Positions 41,936 through 53,818 of a stretch of 64,000 nucleotides of DNA are shown here, piece after piece. The position numbers and the translations under genes are program-made. Source of the DNA: Spodoptera frugiperda (Eukaryota; Arthropoda; Insecta; Lepidoptera; Noctuidae); the NCBI RefSeq assembly GCF_023101765.2, contig NC_064238.1, positions 2,726,001 to 2,790,000 of the forward strand, given 5' to 3'. Position 1 is the stretch's first letter. Each line of letters opens with the position of its first letter. The notes under the pieces were generated by a model. The model worked only from the letters and a program-made list of their open reading frames with translations, was not told the DNA's origin and made no database searches.

Positions 41936-43744
41936 GATAGGACACGCCACAGCATAAAGGTTTTAGTGACCAGAAAATATAAAAACTGATGTCATAGCCA
42001 ATTAGTTTGTAATGCCAAGTATCATTAAGGCGACGGTTGTTTTACTGACAAAATAAGAGGCGATACTGATGTGATAATTTAACAGAAAGACTATTCTTGT
42101 CAGAGCCTAAGAGCTAGGGTTTCTAAAACAAAACTGTTTTACGATATTTTGATCATTCATGTGCCTTTTTATCCGCAGAAAAAAGGCTTTTGATAAAATC
42201 TTAGAAACAACATCTTTACAAAACAAATTAACTCCGAGAAACATGACACTAAATTCAAAACTCAAGTCAGGCAATTTAACGAAAACTTAAGCAATAAATT
42301 GAAATCTGTTTAGTGTAAGTCTAGTACTGGTACCTACTATAGCATAAAATTATATCCCTAGGTACCCTAAATAAAAGGACTTATTTCCGTCCGTTTACCC
42401 TTCGTTTAGGGGCTGTTTAGAACGTGACTACCTACCATTGGCACCCCACCCTCACCTGAGCCGACACCCTTTATTCAGTTTGCAGATTCTATTCATGATT
42501 TTAGGTTCGTGATACAGTAGTTGGGGAAAATATTTTGTGTTGCGAGCGATAACGGAGAGATAAGTTTTCAATGGGTATTTTTGTGGAAGGAATTGCGCGA
42601 GGTTTTTTCGCTTTTGATCACCTTTTAGAAGTAGCAGTGGAAAACTCGTTTAAATCGTCATTTGTGTCATGTAATGTTCTCAAATTGTCTTTCAGTTCAC
42701 AGGGTTCAATTTAAATAGAGCTCGATTTATCCGTTCAAGATTCATAAAAGCAGAAGAATCTTACAACACCTTTTACATAACAAAATTAATAGAAGATCTA
42801 ATTCTTCTTACAATCAAATCAGCTCAAAATAATTGCCACAAAATCACCAACACAGTGTAGTGCATCTTTAGCCACCCCTAGCTGTCTACCCCTTTAATTG
42901 TGACAACATATTGCCGTGAATTGTGTGAAATCAACCAAACTGCCTCGTCTAGCCGGTACCTAACCGACGAAGCGTGATACTATGGTTAGCAGGGACCCTG
43001 GTACTTGTGAACTGGATATATAACTTCCATCAGCGACTTAAGTGAGGGGTGGTTCATGAAGTACTGGGTGAGTCAAATTAAATACTTGCTTAATTAATTC
43101 AAAGGGAAATTGTATTTGAGTGTTTTCAACCGACTTAAAAAAGACTTGGTTCTCAGTTTTACCTGTATGTACGTATCTTTGTACGCTCTTATGACACGTC
43201 TGACTGAACTGATTTTGATGCCTTTTCACCAAAGTAATTTTCAGATTTAGAAGTAGATTTTACTTGACTTAAGAAAACGGAGACAGTAAAAAAATTGAAG
43301 GCCATTCCCGTTTTTGTTCAGTCATTGTTATTTTTTAAATTGATGTTTGTCGTGGTTTATCTGTAACTTTCTCCGTGTAAAACGAGACCTTTGGTCAGCA
43401 GTGGCCACTTATGGTAACGATGATGTTGTTTGCTGATTTGTAGAGATTTTCTAATGAATAATGAAATCAAAACTTACTTACGACAATCAAAAATATAACG
43501 CTGTTAATCTAGTTACTAGTAGTAGTACCAAATGATTTATTTTTGTCACTAAACTAAATTCTCTAGTTTATGAGAAACGACACTGAGTTCATGATAATCC
43601 TTCAAATATTACACGAAATGTTTAACACGTGTCACGTGTATTTGTTTACTAAACCAAACCAATTAATTATGATATTCCAAGAAATCAACACCTTTGTCAA
43701 GTAGTTCGATTAGATGGAAATTATTTATAACCAATTAAACTTAC
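41936..43744. other. Unique sequence with one weak exon candidate and a family C scrap
   Basis: CAAATTGTCTTTCAG ends at 42695 and is followed by a 55-codon open frame (FTGFNLNRARFIRSRFIKAE...) to TAG at 42861-42863. The composition is AT-driven, so support is weak. Family C 3' end (CTTTGGTCAGCAGTGGCCAC) lies at 43355-43424. Two CACGTG E-boxes, 7 bp apart, lie at 43626-43638. Confidence 0.3.
43355..43424 (+). repeat. Dispersed repeat family C, 3' fragment
   Basis: CTTTCTCCGTGTAAAACGAG and CCTTTGGTCAGCAGTGGCCA match the 3' end of longer copies. Confidence 0.7.
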
Positions 43745-43823
43745 CTTGGGTATACAGCATACTATTCGCGCCGAGAAGTTTCCATTCCCCTTTGCGCGAC
43801 TTAATCATTCATACACCACTCAC
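43745..43823 (-). CDS. Candidate 5' coding exon or recursive splice site, minus strand
   Basis: The minus strand reads TAGTTTTTCTTTTTCAG|GTGAGTGG, a strong pyrimidine tract and acceptor, then 79 nt, then CCCAAG|GTAAGT, a near-perfect donor. In the first frame a TGA is followed directly by ATG (43806-43808), opening 21 codons (MIKSRKGEWKLLGAN...) to the donor. The first two frames stop early and the third twice, so as coding it can only be a first coding exon. The acceptor followed at once by GTGAGT is also the signature of a recursive (zero-nucleotide) splice site with a downstream decoy donor. Both readings imply a long minus-strand gene. Product unknown. Confidence 0.5.
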
Positions 43824-46454
43824 CTGAAAAAGAAAAACTATTATTAGTATAATAATAATTGAGTGAAAAATAAATAACAGTAACCTATGATATACTAAAG
43901 AAAATAAACACATAGAGAAGGGATGGGGAAATCCTGTAGTCAAAAAATATCGATAGAAAAAAAAACGTGCAAAAATTTTTACTTTTGTTTATAAAAATGA
44001 AGTAAAAAGTTTTTAAAGACTGTCTGTTTAGCGAGTATAATGTAACTGACAGTAAAGAGTATCATTGTAAACAAATAAAGCCTGAAATGACCAATATAAT
44101 TATATCAAAAAGCATGCCAATCAATATTGTTTCCTTTTTACTCGAAAACCCTTTGTTCTACAGTAAAACAGTTACAAGCTGATATTACTGAATTATTATA
44201 TAATTGACAGCCATTATACAGGTCTCTTATTACGGAAATTGCATTAAAGGACTGCAGCTCTTGCTATAAGGCTTCCGTCGAATCCTCCAATTATTGTAAT
44301 TCTACTAAGAATCAACTTGCGTAACTGGAACAACAAAACCAGTTAATTGGACTGGATTGTTACATAGTTTACGCGAAACGAACCTCACTAAATTATTTAA
44401 CAGACTAGTCAAAATTCAACACAGATTGTATAAAGCAAATATTACAATGAATGTTGCTGTTAAATGCACGGAGGCTCCTGTAGTGATGGGCGTAACTTTG
44501 TCATCATTAGTATCGATAAAAGGTTTCACACTCCTAATGCTTTTTTGGAAATATTCATTGATTTTTGATAGAGTTTTGTAATGAGTATGTTATTTTGTAA
44601 TTACGTACTACACATGAAAGTAGTGTACCGTGCCATTATTTTCCTACTAACCTTCCTGCCTTCGTAAGTTCTGTGTGTTTATTCTATTGTTAAAAAAATA
44701 GTAGCTAGACACAGCAGTAACAAATGAATGATGATCAAATAGCTGCAAATGTCAAAGGCGTCATACAGCTGTCTTTTGGGAGCAAACAACAATCGACAAG
44801 ACAAATTCCCGTGTCTGCCCACACTGGCGTGCACACAAACAAACAGGTGTTCCCGAGCCAAGTGGAACGCATAAATATCGCAAAACACAAAGTTATCGAT
44901 GCCACTAAGCCGCCTTTATTGACTACGTTTCCCTACACTAGCGAAACGACTGAACAACTTATACTGTTATGCAATTTTATACTTCAACGCTATAGAATAG
45001 GGTTTACTTTCAGCTGAGTGAGAAATCAAGGATGTTCCGTTAGTGTTAGACAAACTTCGGTTTTGCAATAATGATAGCATGACAGCAACGGTGTGTATAA
45101 AGTGCGTTTCATATAGTAAATCGATACCGAGGCTTCGGCGGCGAATACAAACTAGTGTTAAGTACGGGATCACTGATTTGTGGCGCGGAAAAGCCCTGAT
45201 CCATTGTAACGAACACGATCCAATTTTATCAATTTACTGAAATAATAGGACTGCTATTTTCCTTAAAAATAAAACTGACTAAGCCCACCTTAAATTTTTT
45301 AAGTAGAAATCTCAAGAGAGCCTCACTATTTGATTCTTCATTGTTTAAAGTTCTTATTGTAAGCAAAGTTTACGAAGCAATATTCTTAATGAAAACAAGT
45401 TCTTTGGAATAAAATTTGTCGAATTTATTCGTAGGTTTTCATTAGTCATTTTCAAATTGAGTTCATGAAAACTCGAATGGCCTTTGTTGGTGCAGTCTAC
45501 AGCATCAGACATGGTAGAAATAATCCGATTATAAATATAGACTGCTGTCTTGGAGTCCCACTGTAGTAAGTAATTGCTTCTTTTATTACAAAATAGCAGC
45601 TTGATCTTTTGTGTTCAAGTGATTGTTGTTATTGACTTAGTTTCATTTGTTCTGTGGTGAACTGACTAGATTCAAGAGCTGTATTGTTTTATTCATTGGT
45701 TTGTTATTAATTTGTGATCTACAAATTGTTTGTTTGAAGAATAGAGTTAGAAAATTGTGATGGGTTTGAAACTGTGTCAAGAGGTAGTGCTTTAAACACG
45801 AAATCTGAACTAGTGAATAACTTGAAAGGCAAAGTAATGATGATGATGTTTTTCAAGTTCTAAATATACCGTAATCAGAATCACAACATATAAAATATTA
45901 CTACACATAATGTAGATCAATAACTGAATCCTACTGTAAAAGGTGAAGTAAAGGTTATTAAGAGAAACCAAAAAACATTTTAATAGACACGACCCTTGCT
46001 ACAATTTCAACTTTAAACGACATAACCAAAAATGACTTCACCTAATCATTTAATACATCTTCAATTTTCAAAATGAACTTTGAAAATATCTACACGATAT
46101 TACCGAAACACATTCATTAAGATAACAATCTCGGCGTCTCCAACGCCAATCTAAGTTTGCTCTACTCTTCATAACAACGACAACCTCTGGCAATTTGCAG
46201 TGACTCCCTAACTGTAGACTGGAGGGACAGAATTAAAAACTGTTTTATATTGAAGTGCTTTGCTAATGGATGGAAGGAATTAATTACACGAGAATTATTT
46301 TAATGAAGTTGCCTTGGTTTGAGTTATAAGAGTTTTTTGGTCTTGGTGAAGATTCCTAGCTTGGTTTGATCATCATCGTTATATTAGCTACAGGGCTTCC
46401 ACTGCTGACCGTAAGCCTCCTTAAATTTCATACACTTCACATATCAATAGACTA
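43824..46454. other. Unique sequence; complex patch at 44720-45240
   Basis: The patch is less AT-rich and open on both strands for up to 97 codons. It includes CCCGTGTCTGCCCACACTGG and ATCGATACCGAGGCTTCGGC. No splice pair decides a strand, so a conserved regulatory element is as likely as an exon. The flanks are AT-rich without features. Confidence 0.3.
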
Positions 46455-46630
46455 TTGCTGCCACTGCTGACCAAGGGCCACTACTCACACGTAAAAGTTT
46501 TGAGCATTAATCACCACGCTTGCTCAATGCGGATTGGCGATTTGTCACATTGGTAGGTACTTGCCGTTGGTAAGTTTCGAATACGCACCATGGAAAGTGG
46601 GTGTCTTATACCCGCGGGCCACCACGACAT
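46455..46630 (-). repeat. Dispersed repeat family C, copy 6 (minus, with tRNA-like head)
   Basis: The minus strand starts GTCGTGGTGGCCCGCGGGTA, has a B-box-like GTATTCGAAACTTACCAACG, then GCAAGTACCTACCAATGTGA, CCAATCCGCATTGAGCAAGC and CCCTTGGTCAGCAGTGGCAG. This copy shows that family C begins with a GGTTCGAAACC-type head, so it is probably a third SINE family. Confidence 0.85.
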
Positions 46631-47669
46631 TCAAATTTCATACACTCCAACAGAATTTTCATTACAGAACTACCTTTAGTTTCTTGTATAGGTACTAGTA
46701 TATTCTACAGCTTCACTAATTAGAATAAATTACTAAACAATATTCGTATAAAACTCAAAAACCAAGGAAATAAAGCAACCCGTTTAGCCGGAACATATGG
46801 TATTTATGTGATCAATCATTCGGATCACCCCTCGCGGAATACCTTAATCCAACATTTAATTTGTCTCTTTGTCTATTCATGTCACGTAGTAATTAAATTA
46901 TATTAGTGTGTACTAGCATTTGGTGCGGTTTTGCTTGTATTTGTGTGTTTGCACATAACATCTTGATGTTTGATTTATTTCACGCCTACAAAATGGAATA
47001 TTTAAGAGTCTTAAAACTAAAGTAATCGTAAATGATTCCATGATTTGTATGAGGAACGTTTCAATCAGGAATTTATGCGAAAGTAGGGAAAAGATTTTCT
47101 TAAACGACTATAAAATCTGTTAGCTTTCCTCAGGGTCAAAATCCGTTCTGGATATTTAAAAACATTTTCCAACAAAAAATAACGCACGACACAACTAACA
47201 CGACAATTAATTAGCATAAATTCTGCCTTCGTTGAACATTTTTTAACCCTTACATTTGAACAATATAATTACGCAAGACCGTCCGTCAGACATGTAAATA
47301 CACATCCAAATACGACAATAGTAGTGTTGACAATTAGTCGTGCCGTCTAGCCGAAGCCTTTTAACTCTAAGCCGTAGCCAGACACCGTTGTCGCCACTTT
47401 TATTTCGACTATACGTAGATATGTGTGTAGCAGAAGGGTGCTGGAAGTGTCTCGTATGAGTTTGGGACAATGCGTTGTTGATGATTTTATCACACGCATC
47501 GCGTCAAAGATTTTTAGGTTTTTAATCCACCATTTTTCATTCTTGTGCTTTTTTTAGGTTTACGTAATTATATGGTATGCTGTATTTTGGTTTATGCGCA
47601 AATAATAGACTTTGTTTTTGTGTCGTGTTTCGGTTTGATATAAATGTTGTAAGTTAAAATATGGAGCTC
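46631..47669. other. Unique AT-rich sequence
   Basis: A minus-strand ORF of 75 codons lies at 47243-47470 in somewhat GC-richer DNA. It has no supporting splice sites. Nothing else. Confidence 0.3.
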
Positions 47670-47809
47670 AGAAGAGCTGATGCCCGACCCGGAGTTGCGG
47701 ACTACCTAGCGGGTTACTGGGGCTACGGCTCGAAGAGCAGGAGTAGTGACGGGTAGTTTTTAGTCAGTAAGTATGACACTCCCTCTCGCCTTAAATCCAT
47801 TGGATGATA
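47670..47809 (-). repeat. Dispersed repeat family A, copy 5 (minus)
   Basis: The minus strand reads CATCCAATGGATTTAAGGCG, AGAGGGAGTGTCATACTTAC, TGACTAAAAACTACCCGTC, ACTACTCCTGCTCTTCGAGC and GTAACCCGCTAGGTAGTCCG. This copy is the most complete together with copy 2. Confidence 0.8.
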
Positions 47810-48356
47810 ACAAAAAAGGTTCCGAAATATTATGTGAAAATTATTGTAGATTGAAATCATGAACAGCTTTTTATAGTGTGTGTAAATAAGGCTTACGTTT
47901 ATAGGATTCATAATAAAAATATAACAATTGGCTATTTTCAGACAACATTTTTAGTGAATACAGAATCTAAAGACATAGGCATTCTTAGCATTACTCGTGT
48001 CATAAGTTGTGTGGCTTCATTTAAATGTAATGTCTATTTTATCTCCACGACCTGTATTAGTGGATGAGTACATTTATTTAAGGGTTCTAAGGTCGACTCT
48101 TAAGATAGATGGTAGGAATCTGAGGTAATATAATATGAAGTCTGCAATGATGTGTTTAGCCTAGCCTATTTTTCTAAATAAAATATTTATATATTTTAGT
48201 TTTAAGTTATAGTAATTTGTACATAATATTGTTTATGATTAGGTAGTCTAAACTAATAAATAAAATTGGAGTGTCTGTTTATAATAAAATCTTGAACTAC
48301 TAATACTATATAGTATTTCACATATTAGGTGGAAAAATATGGCCCAACACATTATA
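47810..48356. other. Unique AT-rich sequence with a weak exon candidate
   Basis: TTGGCTATTTTCAG ends at 47941 and a 41-codon frame follows (TTFLVNTESKDIGILSITRV...), stopping at 48065-48067, with AATAAA at about 48177. It could be a terminal exon, but chance is not excluded. Confidence 0.2.
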
Positions 48357-48422
48357 ACTTGAAAAGATACTCGCTCGCAGCTGAAGTTTACAAAACAAGC
48401 GCATCAGACTCTCCCGAAACAA

Positions 48423-48495
48423 ATGTCGTCGGCAATTCTTTCTCACGGCGTACCCAGAGTGGAACATCACTGCCATCTTATGCATGGTGCGTGGA
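48423..48495 (+). CDS. Candidate first coding exon, plus strand
   Basis: ATG at 48423-48425 lies in a good insect start context (GAAACAAATG). Reading on gives 24 codons (MSSAILSHGVPRVEHHCHLM...) and reaches a strong donor, TGGA|GTAAGTTAG, at 48496. The same frame is open upstream to a TGA at about 48353, so this ATG would be the first usable start. An alternative acceptor (ACTCGCTCGCAG, about 48376) would make it an internal exon. The stretch is GC-richer than its flanks. The minus strand is also open over part of it. No family recognised, and no downstream partner exon found. Confidence 0.3.
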
Positions 48496-48784
48496 GTAAG
48501 TTAGGGTTTGACGCGGTTTCATAAGCGAATCGGAAAGAATGAGCGGTTTTAAATATTTGAAAGCTATTTTTGTGTTCGTTTCTTCTTGTGGCTGTAATGA
48601 ACGGAGTATGAAAACCAATTCTTCTCTCAATTGTCTGATTGATAGTAATGTAGATAACACTGTACCAATTTTTTAAACATAATTCTAAAGTACTAACTAA
48701 TATACCAACGTTATGATTAAATGCTTAACACAATATAAATCGCAATGTAAGTATCGCGCAGCGTACTTCCTACCTACCTACTTC
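48496..48784. other. AT-rich sequence after the candidate donor
   Basis: It contains a 60-codon minus ORF (48478-48660) without splice context. No other feature. Confidence 0.3.
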
Positions 48785-48900
48785 CAGTAAGCTGCGCGAT
48801 GTCGCCGTGTCTGCGCACGCTGCTCATGATGAAGAGACCTTCTGGGACTCGAAACTAGTAGAGTTTTTCTCCATTCATATATGTGAGTAAACTGTGATTT
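48785..48900 (+). repeat. Dispersed repeat family E, copy 2
   Basis: AGTAAGCTGCGCGATGTCGC, GTCTGCGCACGCTGCTCATG, GGGACTCGAAACTAGTAGAG and TTTTTCTCCATTCATATATG, matching 21246-21345. Confidence 0.8.
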
Positions 48901-51900
48901 TTTTAGTTAATTTAGTCACGATATTTACCTATTATAAAAATATAATCTAGTTTTACAAAATATCACTAAATGAAAGCCTGTTCTTACATAGATCTATTTG
49001 ATCTAATCCTAGTATTCCCATATTTAAAAAAAAAAACATTATTGGTCTTGTAACTTTAACATATACCACAAAAATGTACTAAATTTATTACACCACACTA
49101 TAAAACTAAGACGCTATCAAATTGTCAATTCGCTGTGTCTTTCCTCAAACACCATACAAAAACTACCTCAAGTAAAAGTTGCTATTTTTCCCATCTTAAA
49201 GGCTTCTAATATCGCAACTCCCCGCCTCAGGCCGGTTGTCATTTGTCTGCTTCTCTGTAGGCAAACTTCGCTTCAATGTTTGAAAGCACTACATTATATC
49301 CGTCCTTCTTTATCGTCTTCGTCTAGTAAAATAGTGAAGGGCTGAATAAAATCGGAGACGAATTTGCATATCGATGATTTAAAGCCGCTGAAAACCATTT
49401 TACGTGTCATATTTATTGATATTTATATCAACAACTGCCTATTGTCATTGTGTTGTTATCTGTATTGTGTCTTTCGAGAAAATTCAATTTTATTTAAAAA
49501 TGTTTCAACCACGTTTTTTCGTCAAATATGACAAGAGTACAGGTTGTCATGTCTCATGCGTATTGATTACATCATTAATGATTACAAAATAACCCAAATA
49601 CACAAAAGTAACTGTTAATTGGATGAAAAAAGATAAAAAATACATCGCTATAAAAGTTACAAAGCCGAAAATGCTTAATTAATATTTACTGGCCTTTGCC
49701 TACACTTCAAAGGTGTCTACATTAAAATAATTAATTTTCTGTTATTAATGAGATCATTTCGGAAAAGCGGAAGCTGATTAGAAACTTTGAGTTATGTATC
49801 TCATTTTAATTATCTATGTTAATTATTTGCTATATTTTCGGCAAAAGCAAATTTTAATAAATATTTTTGTTTACTAAAAATAACAACAATGCTTTGTTCC
49901 CTTAAGTAAACAAAGGCTCATTTATATCGATATTTTTAACAAACATCGATAATTTTCTATCGATATTCTTACGTAACTAGAAGAGCTCAAGACTCCGCAC
50001 TTCGTAACATAGCTTAGATTTCTTTTTAATACCACACATTTAAACTCTTTGTAGGAAGCACATGTCGTTGGTTAAACTTTATATCTACTTCATCTATTGT
50101 ACTATATTGGAGGTTTATGTTAGAGTGCTTTTACTTACTACTGCAACTCACTCCAACTACTTTTGTATGCTTTAACGTGTACTAGTTTTAAAATTGGTAC
50201 CTATTTTGGTGTAAGGTATCGATTGTTTTTGATAGAGTTAGCATTTATGTGTACATTTTTATAGTGTATCTCGTGCTCAATCTCAATCTGGCTCTGGACC
50301 TCATACTCTCTCTCATACTCGCACTCATAACCGTTGTAGAAATTTTGCTATAGAAAACACAATAAGTTCAATGACCTTTATTAAAACAACATTATACATT
50401 AATTTAAAGTAGGCATTGTACTCAAGATTTTCAGAATTCTGAACAAAAATTAAATATTCTTGAGATCCTAAGAAAAAAAGATTTTCTTAAACAACAAAAA
50501 GGGGTTAAAAGCTTGCAAATGTTAAGAAATATACAACGCAAAACTAAGAGGCTTAATAATATTAGCGTTGAAAATATATAAATCTTCAAAACCATTTCGA
50601 AATCCGAATAACCCCGCTACGCTGGCATTAGCAAGAAAATCAAATAAAATAAAATAGTGCGAATTTTAAAATCGCCCACAAAAAAGTGTCGCCAAGGGCG
50701 TTCACGAGGGTTGTACCCGCAAAAACAATAAACTGTCATAAATCAGAGCGAAAGTTTAATATACCCGTACTTTGTGCAAGTTCTACCACTTTTGTAGTAG
50801 CCATGTAACATTCGCCAGTGCGGGTTTTGTTATTGCGGTGAATTTTAAACTTTGTTGTGATATATAACTGTGTAATGTAAATAAATGAGTGATTTTAAAT
50901 ATTGTTTATGAAGGAGTTCGGTTGAGAACACCGTGTCTTTATGGCTTACTGAATCTTGCAAGCTTAGAATAGTTTCTTGGATGTTGAACGTTTAAACTAT
51001 CGTGTGTGAAACTTTTGAAGTTAGTAGTGGATGCTGTTTGGAAAAATGCCTACAAAGTTTTGGAATGTATCATTCAGGTAGTGGTTACAGTTACAATATA
51101 TGGAGAATAATGTTATTATGATAAAAGGTATAAACAAAAACATACGTTTTAGGTAAGGTAATGTGGTATTTTAGTAGATGTAAAGGAAATAATTCTCAGT
51201 TCCTAATGTGACAGACTGAATATTACCCAGATAATTTCATTTCATAAAATACTAGATACTGAAATATTCTATCAATGGAAAATAAACCAAAACCTATAGA
51301 TAATTTACAAGACGGAAAAATCTAAACGTTTCTGTAGAAGTATTAACAACGAAGAAATGTGTTGGTTTGATGAAAAAATAATAATTTAGCTCGAGTAGGA
51401 TTTTGTAGAAAGCAAGAGGAAGGCTTCCTTACTCAACGACCCTCCTGCGGGAACGTCTCGCTAACAAGAACGTCTTAGCGCTTGCCACGACAAATTTAAG
51501 TAGGAAATTTTCTTTTCTGACGATTAAGGAAATGTGGAAACAAACATAAACATGTTGTAAAGTTCTTAAGAGTTTTAGCTCACAAACTTTTATGGTGAAC
51601 TGCTGGGGAAATGTTTGTACTACGCTTTTTTGGAGACTGGCAAGCTAGTCTAGTAGGTACATAAATTATAGCTTTATTGCTATTTGGAGAGTTACCATAA
51701 TTCTCATAGCAACTTGTACTGTGTGTATGATATCAGATATTTGAGCAGAAAGGTGCCAAAAGAAGTGTGTAAAGATCGTACTGAGCAAGTGATTTATGGT
51801 TTAATACCTAGCCTAAGGCGTATCACATAGAGGCATGTGACTTAATGCGATTTAGTAACAAGTTATAAGCATGAAAAAAAAATGCACAATGTATTTACTT

Positions 51901-53774
51901 TTTGCCTGTAATTTAAAGCCAACACATGCTCACACAACAACCCTTACACCGGTGATTAGTTGTAAAATACCAAAAAAAAAACTCAGTACTAAGCCAAAGT
52001 GCTTTGACACCGCTGTTCACACTCCACGAACGATACAATATTCAGTAGCTCACATTATGCATTGGGACATAACAAGCAAAATCAATATGGCTTTTGTTCA
52101 GCAAAAGATTTCCTAAGCACCTTTATCATAAATATTTAAAGACATGTTGACATTACGTATATTTCTGGAGGTAATACTTTTTTCTGTTGGCTTACAATGT
52201 TTCAAGATGTTGTGAGGTGTACGATTGTAGCTATGTATGTACATACATGTATTTTGTATTGAACTGCCGTCCGGGATTTCAAGGAAATAAGTCTTTATTT
52301 TGTTGTATATAGAAGTAAGTATCCTTTTTTATGAGCTTGTATTTGGATTATTGGTAAATATTATATAAAGACTATCAGATCCATTGCAACTGCATTATAA
52401 TCTCGTCTTTGATCTAAAATTATTTTATTTTATTTTTATTTGTAATAGTATTATCCTCGTAAGCCAATTACATCGATTTCCTCCTTCAACTCGAAAAGCA
52501 AGACCACATAACCAAATAAACGTATGTGGAAAATGAATTGGCATGTACCCATAGAGATTTAAACACATGTTTGTTTTTTCAAAGGTCGATTTAGAGTGTT
52601 TCGGAAACAGCCCAACAAAGTTAACCTTTTCATAAATGCTAATACTACAGTCGTGGGTAGGCAGAGAGATAAACAAGACTGTTGTTATCGTGAATTCAAC
52701 AAAATAGAAGATTTTAGTACCTATATATGGCTGTTATTTACCTGTTGTCTCATCGAACATTCTAAATACTGGGCACAAATCCTAAGTCTCAATACCTGGA
52801 ATGGAGGATACTGCGAATTTGGATCACTTCACATAAGACTTTCATTCTAAAAATAGATCTAGTCCTCTTTCAGAGAAGTCACGGAATACACGTGGGTCAT
52901 GTGTCAATACACACAATATCGCATTTAACCCTTCATTTAACTTCGTATAAGTGAAAATCCCTCTCAATACTGTATTCAACGTGTGTGCTAGGCATCCCAG
53001 TCCGATTCGATCTGCTCCCTTGACGGACTACCATAAATTCTCGTCGTAGGCTGCACGCCGCCTCAAGACTTTGATTTCCCAAGTGGCCTGAGACACAAGT
53101 TTTTTTTTTTAAATTGGATTATTTCATTTTTATCTGGCCTTGACCTTTTTTCTATCGAGGCCAAGTTCTACTTGTTTGTTTTTGATTTTTTTTATTTGGT
53201 CTCACTATTTGTTTTGGTGTAAGGAAAACTTTAGCCTCAGTGTGTTTTGTTTTTACATATCATAACATAAACATATGAGTCAATTGATTTTCTGATCGCT
53301 CTATATCATTGAACAAAGTCTCTTGGCATTATAGCGTGTTACCAAAAGTTCAGAAACATCTCCAACAAAATTCTAAGCCGTTGAATAATTAAAAACTTTA
53401 AGCACTTATTTCTCAAATGTTATCCTTATTTATAGACGGCTACATTTGACTTACTGCAACCATCTCAGTTAATCAGCGCGTCTAAATGTTAACTCAAGAC
53501 TTGTTGAACTTAATTAGAAAGTTGAAAACGTTTGTAAGACGAAGAAGGACTAACTTTTGGGAAGCGTGCGCCCGTTTCGTTCGAGTTGAAGATGTGCTCT
53601 AAAAATTCAATGTTGAATGTATTTAAATGTAATATTTAAATATATTAATTAGCTGAATACCTAAGAGACGGTGAGATTGTTTTTAATGTTGTTTAAATTG
53701 AAATTTTGCTCAATTGGGTCGACGGAATTGTACTTATTAAATAACAAGTTTAATTTTAACTCTGCTTTTTTTTG
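48901..53774. other. Long unique AT-rich stretch
   Basis: No repeat of the families above. Short exon-like patterns on the minus strand at 51433-51460 (28 nt, TTGTTAG acceptor, GTTGA|GTAAGG donor) and 52742-52795 (54 nt, ATTCCAG acceptor, CAG|GTAAAT donor, VLRLRICAQYLECSMRQQ) are weak. A perfect 16-bp palindrome ATGTATGTACATACAT lies at 52233-52248. No gene can be called. Confidence 0.3.
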
Positions 53775-53818
53775 AGAGGAGAAAATCATCCAATGCCTTC
53801 TCCCGCCTTGGAGGAGGA
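53775..53818 (+). repeat. Dispersed repeat family A, short 5' fragment
   Basis: GAGGAGAAAATCATCCAATG and CCTTCTCCCGCCTTGGAGG match only the start of the family. Confidence 0.65.

Noticed and set aside
44724..45017. 97-aa plus ORF
   Set aside because: Both strands are open; no donor or acceptor; more likely non-coding complex DNA.
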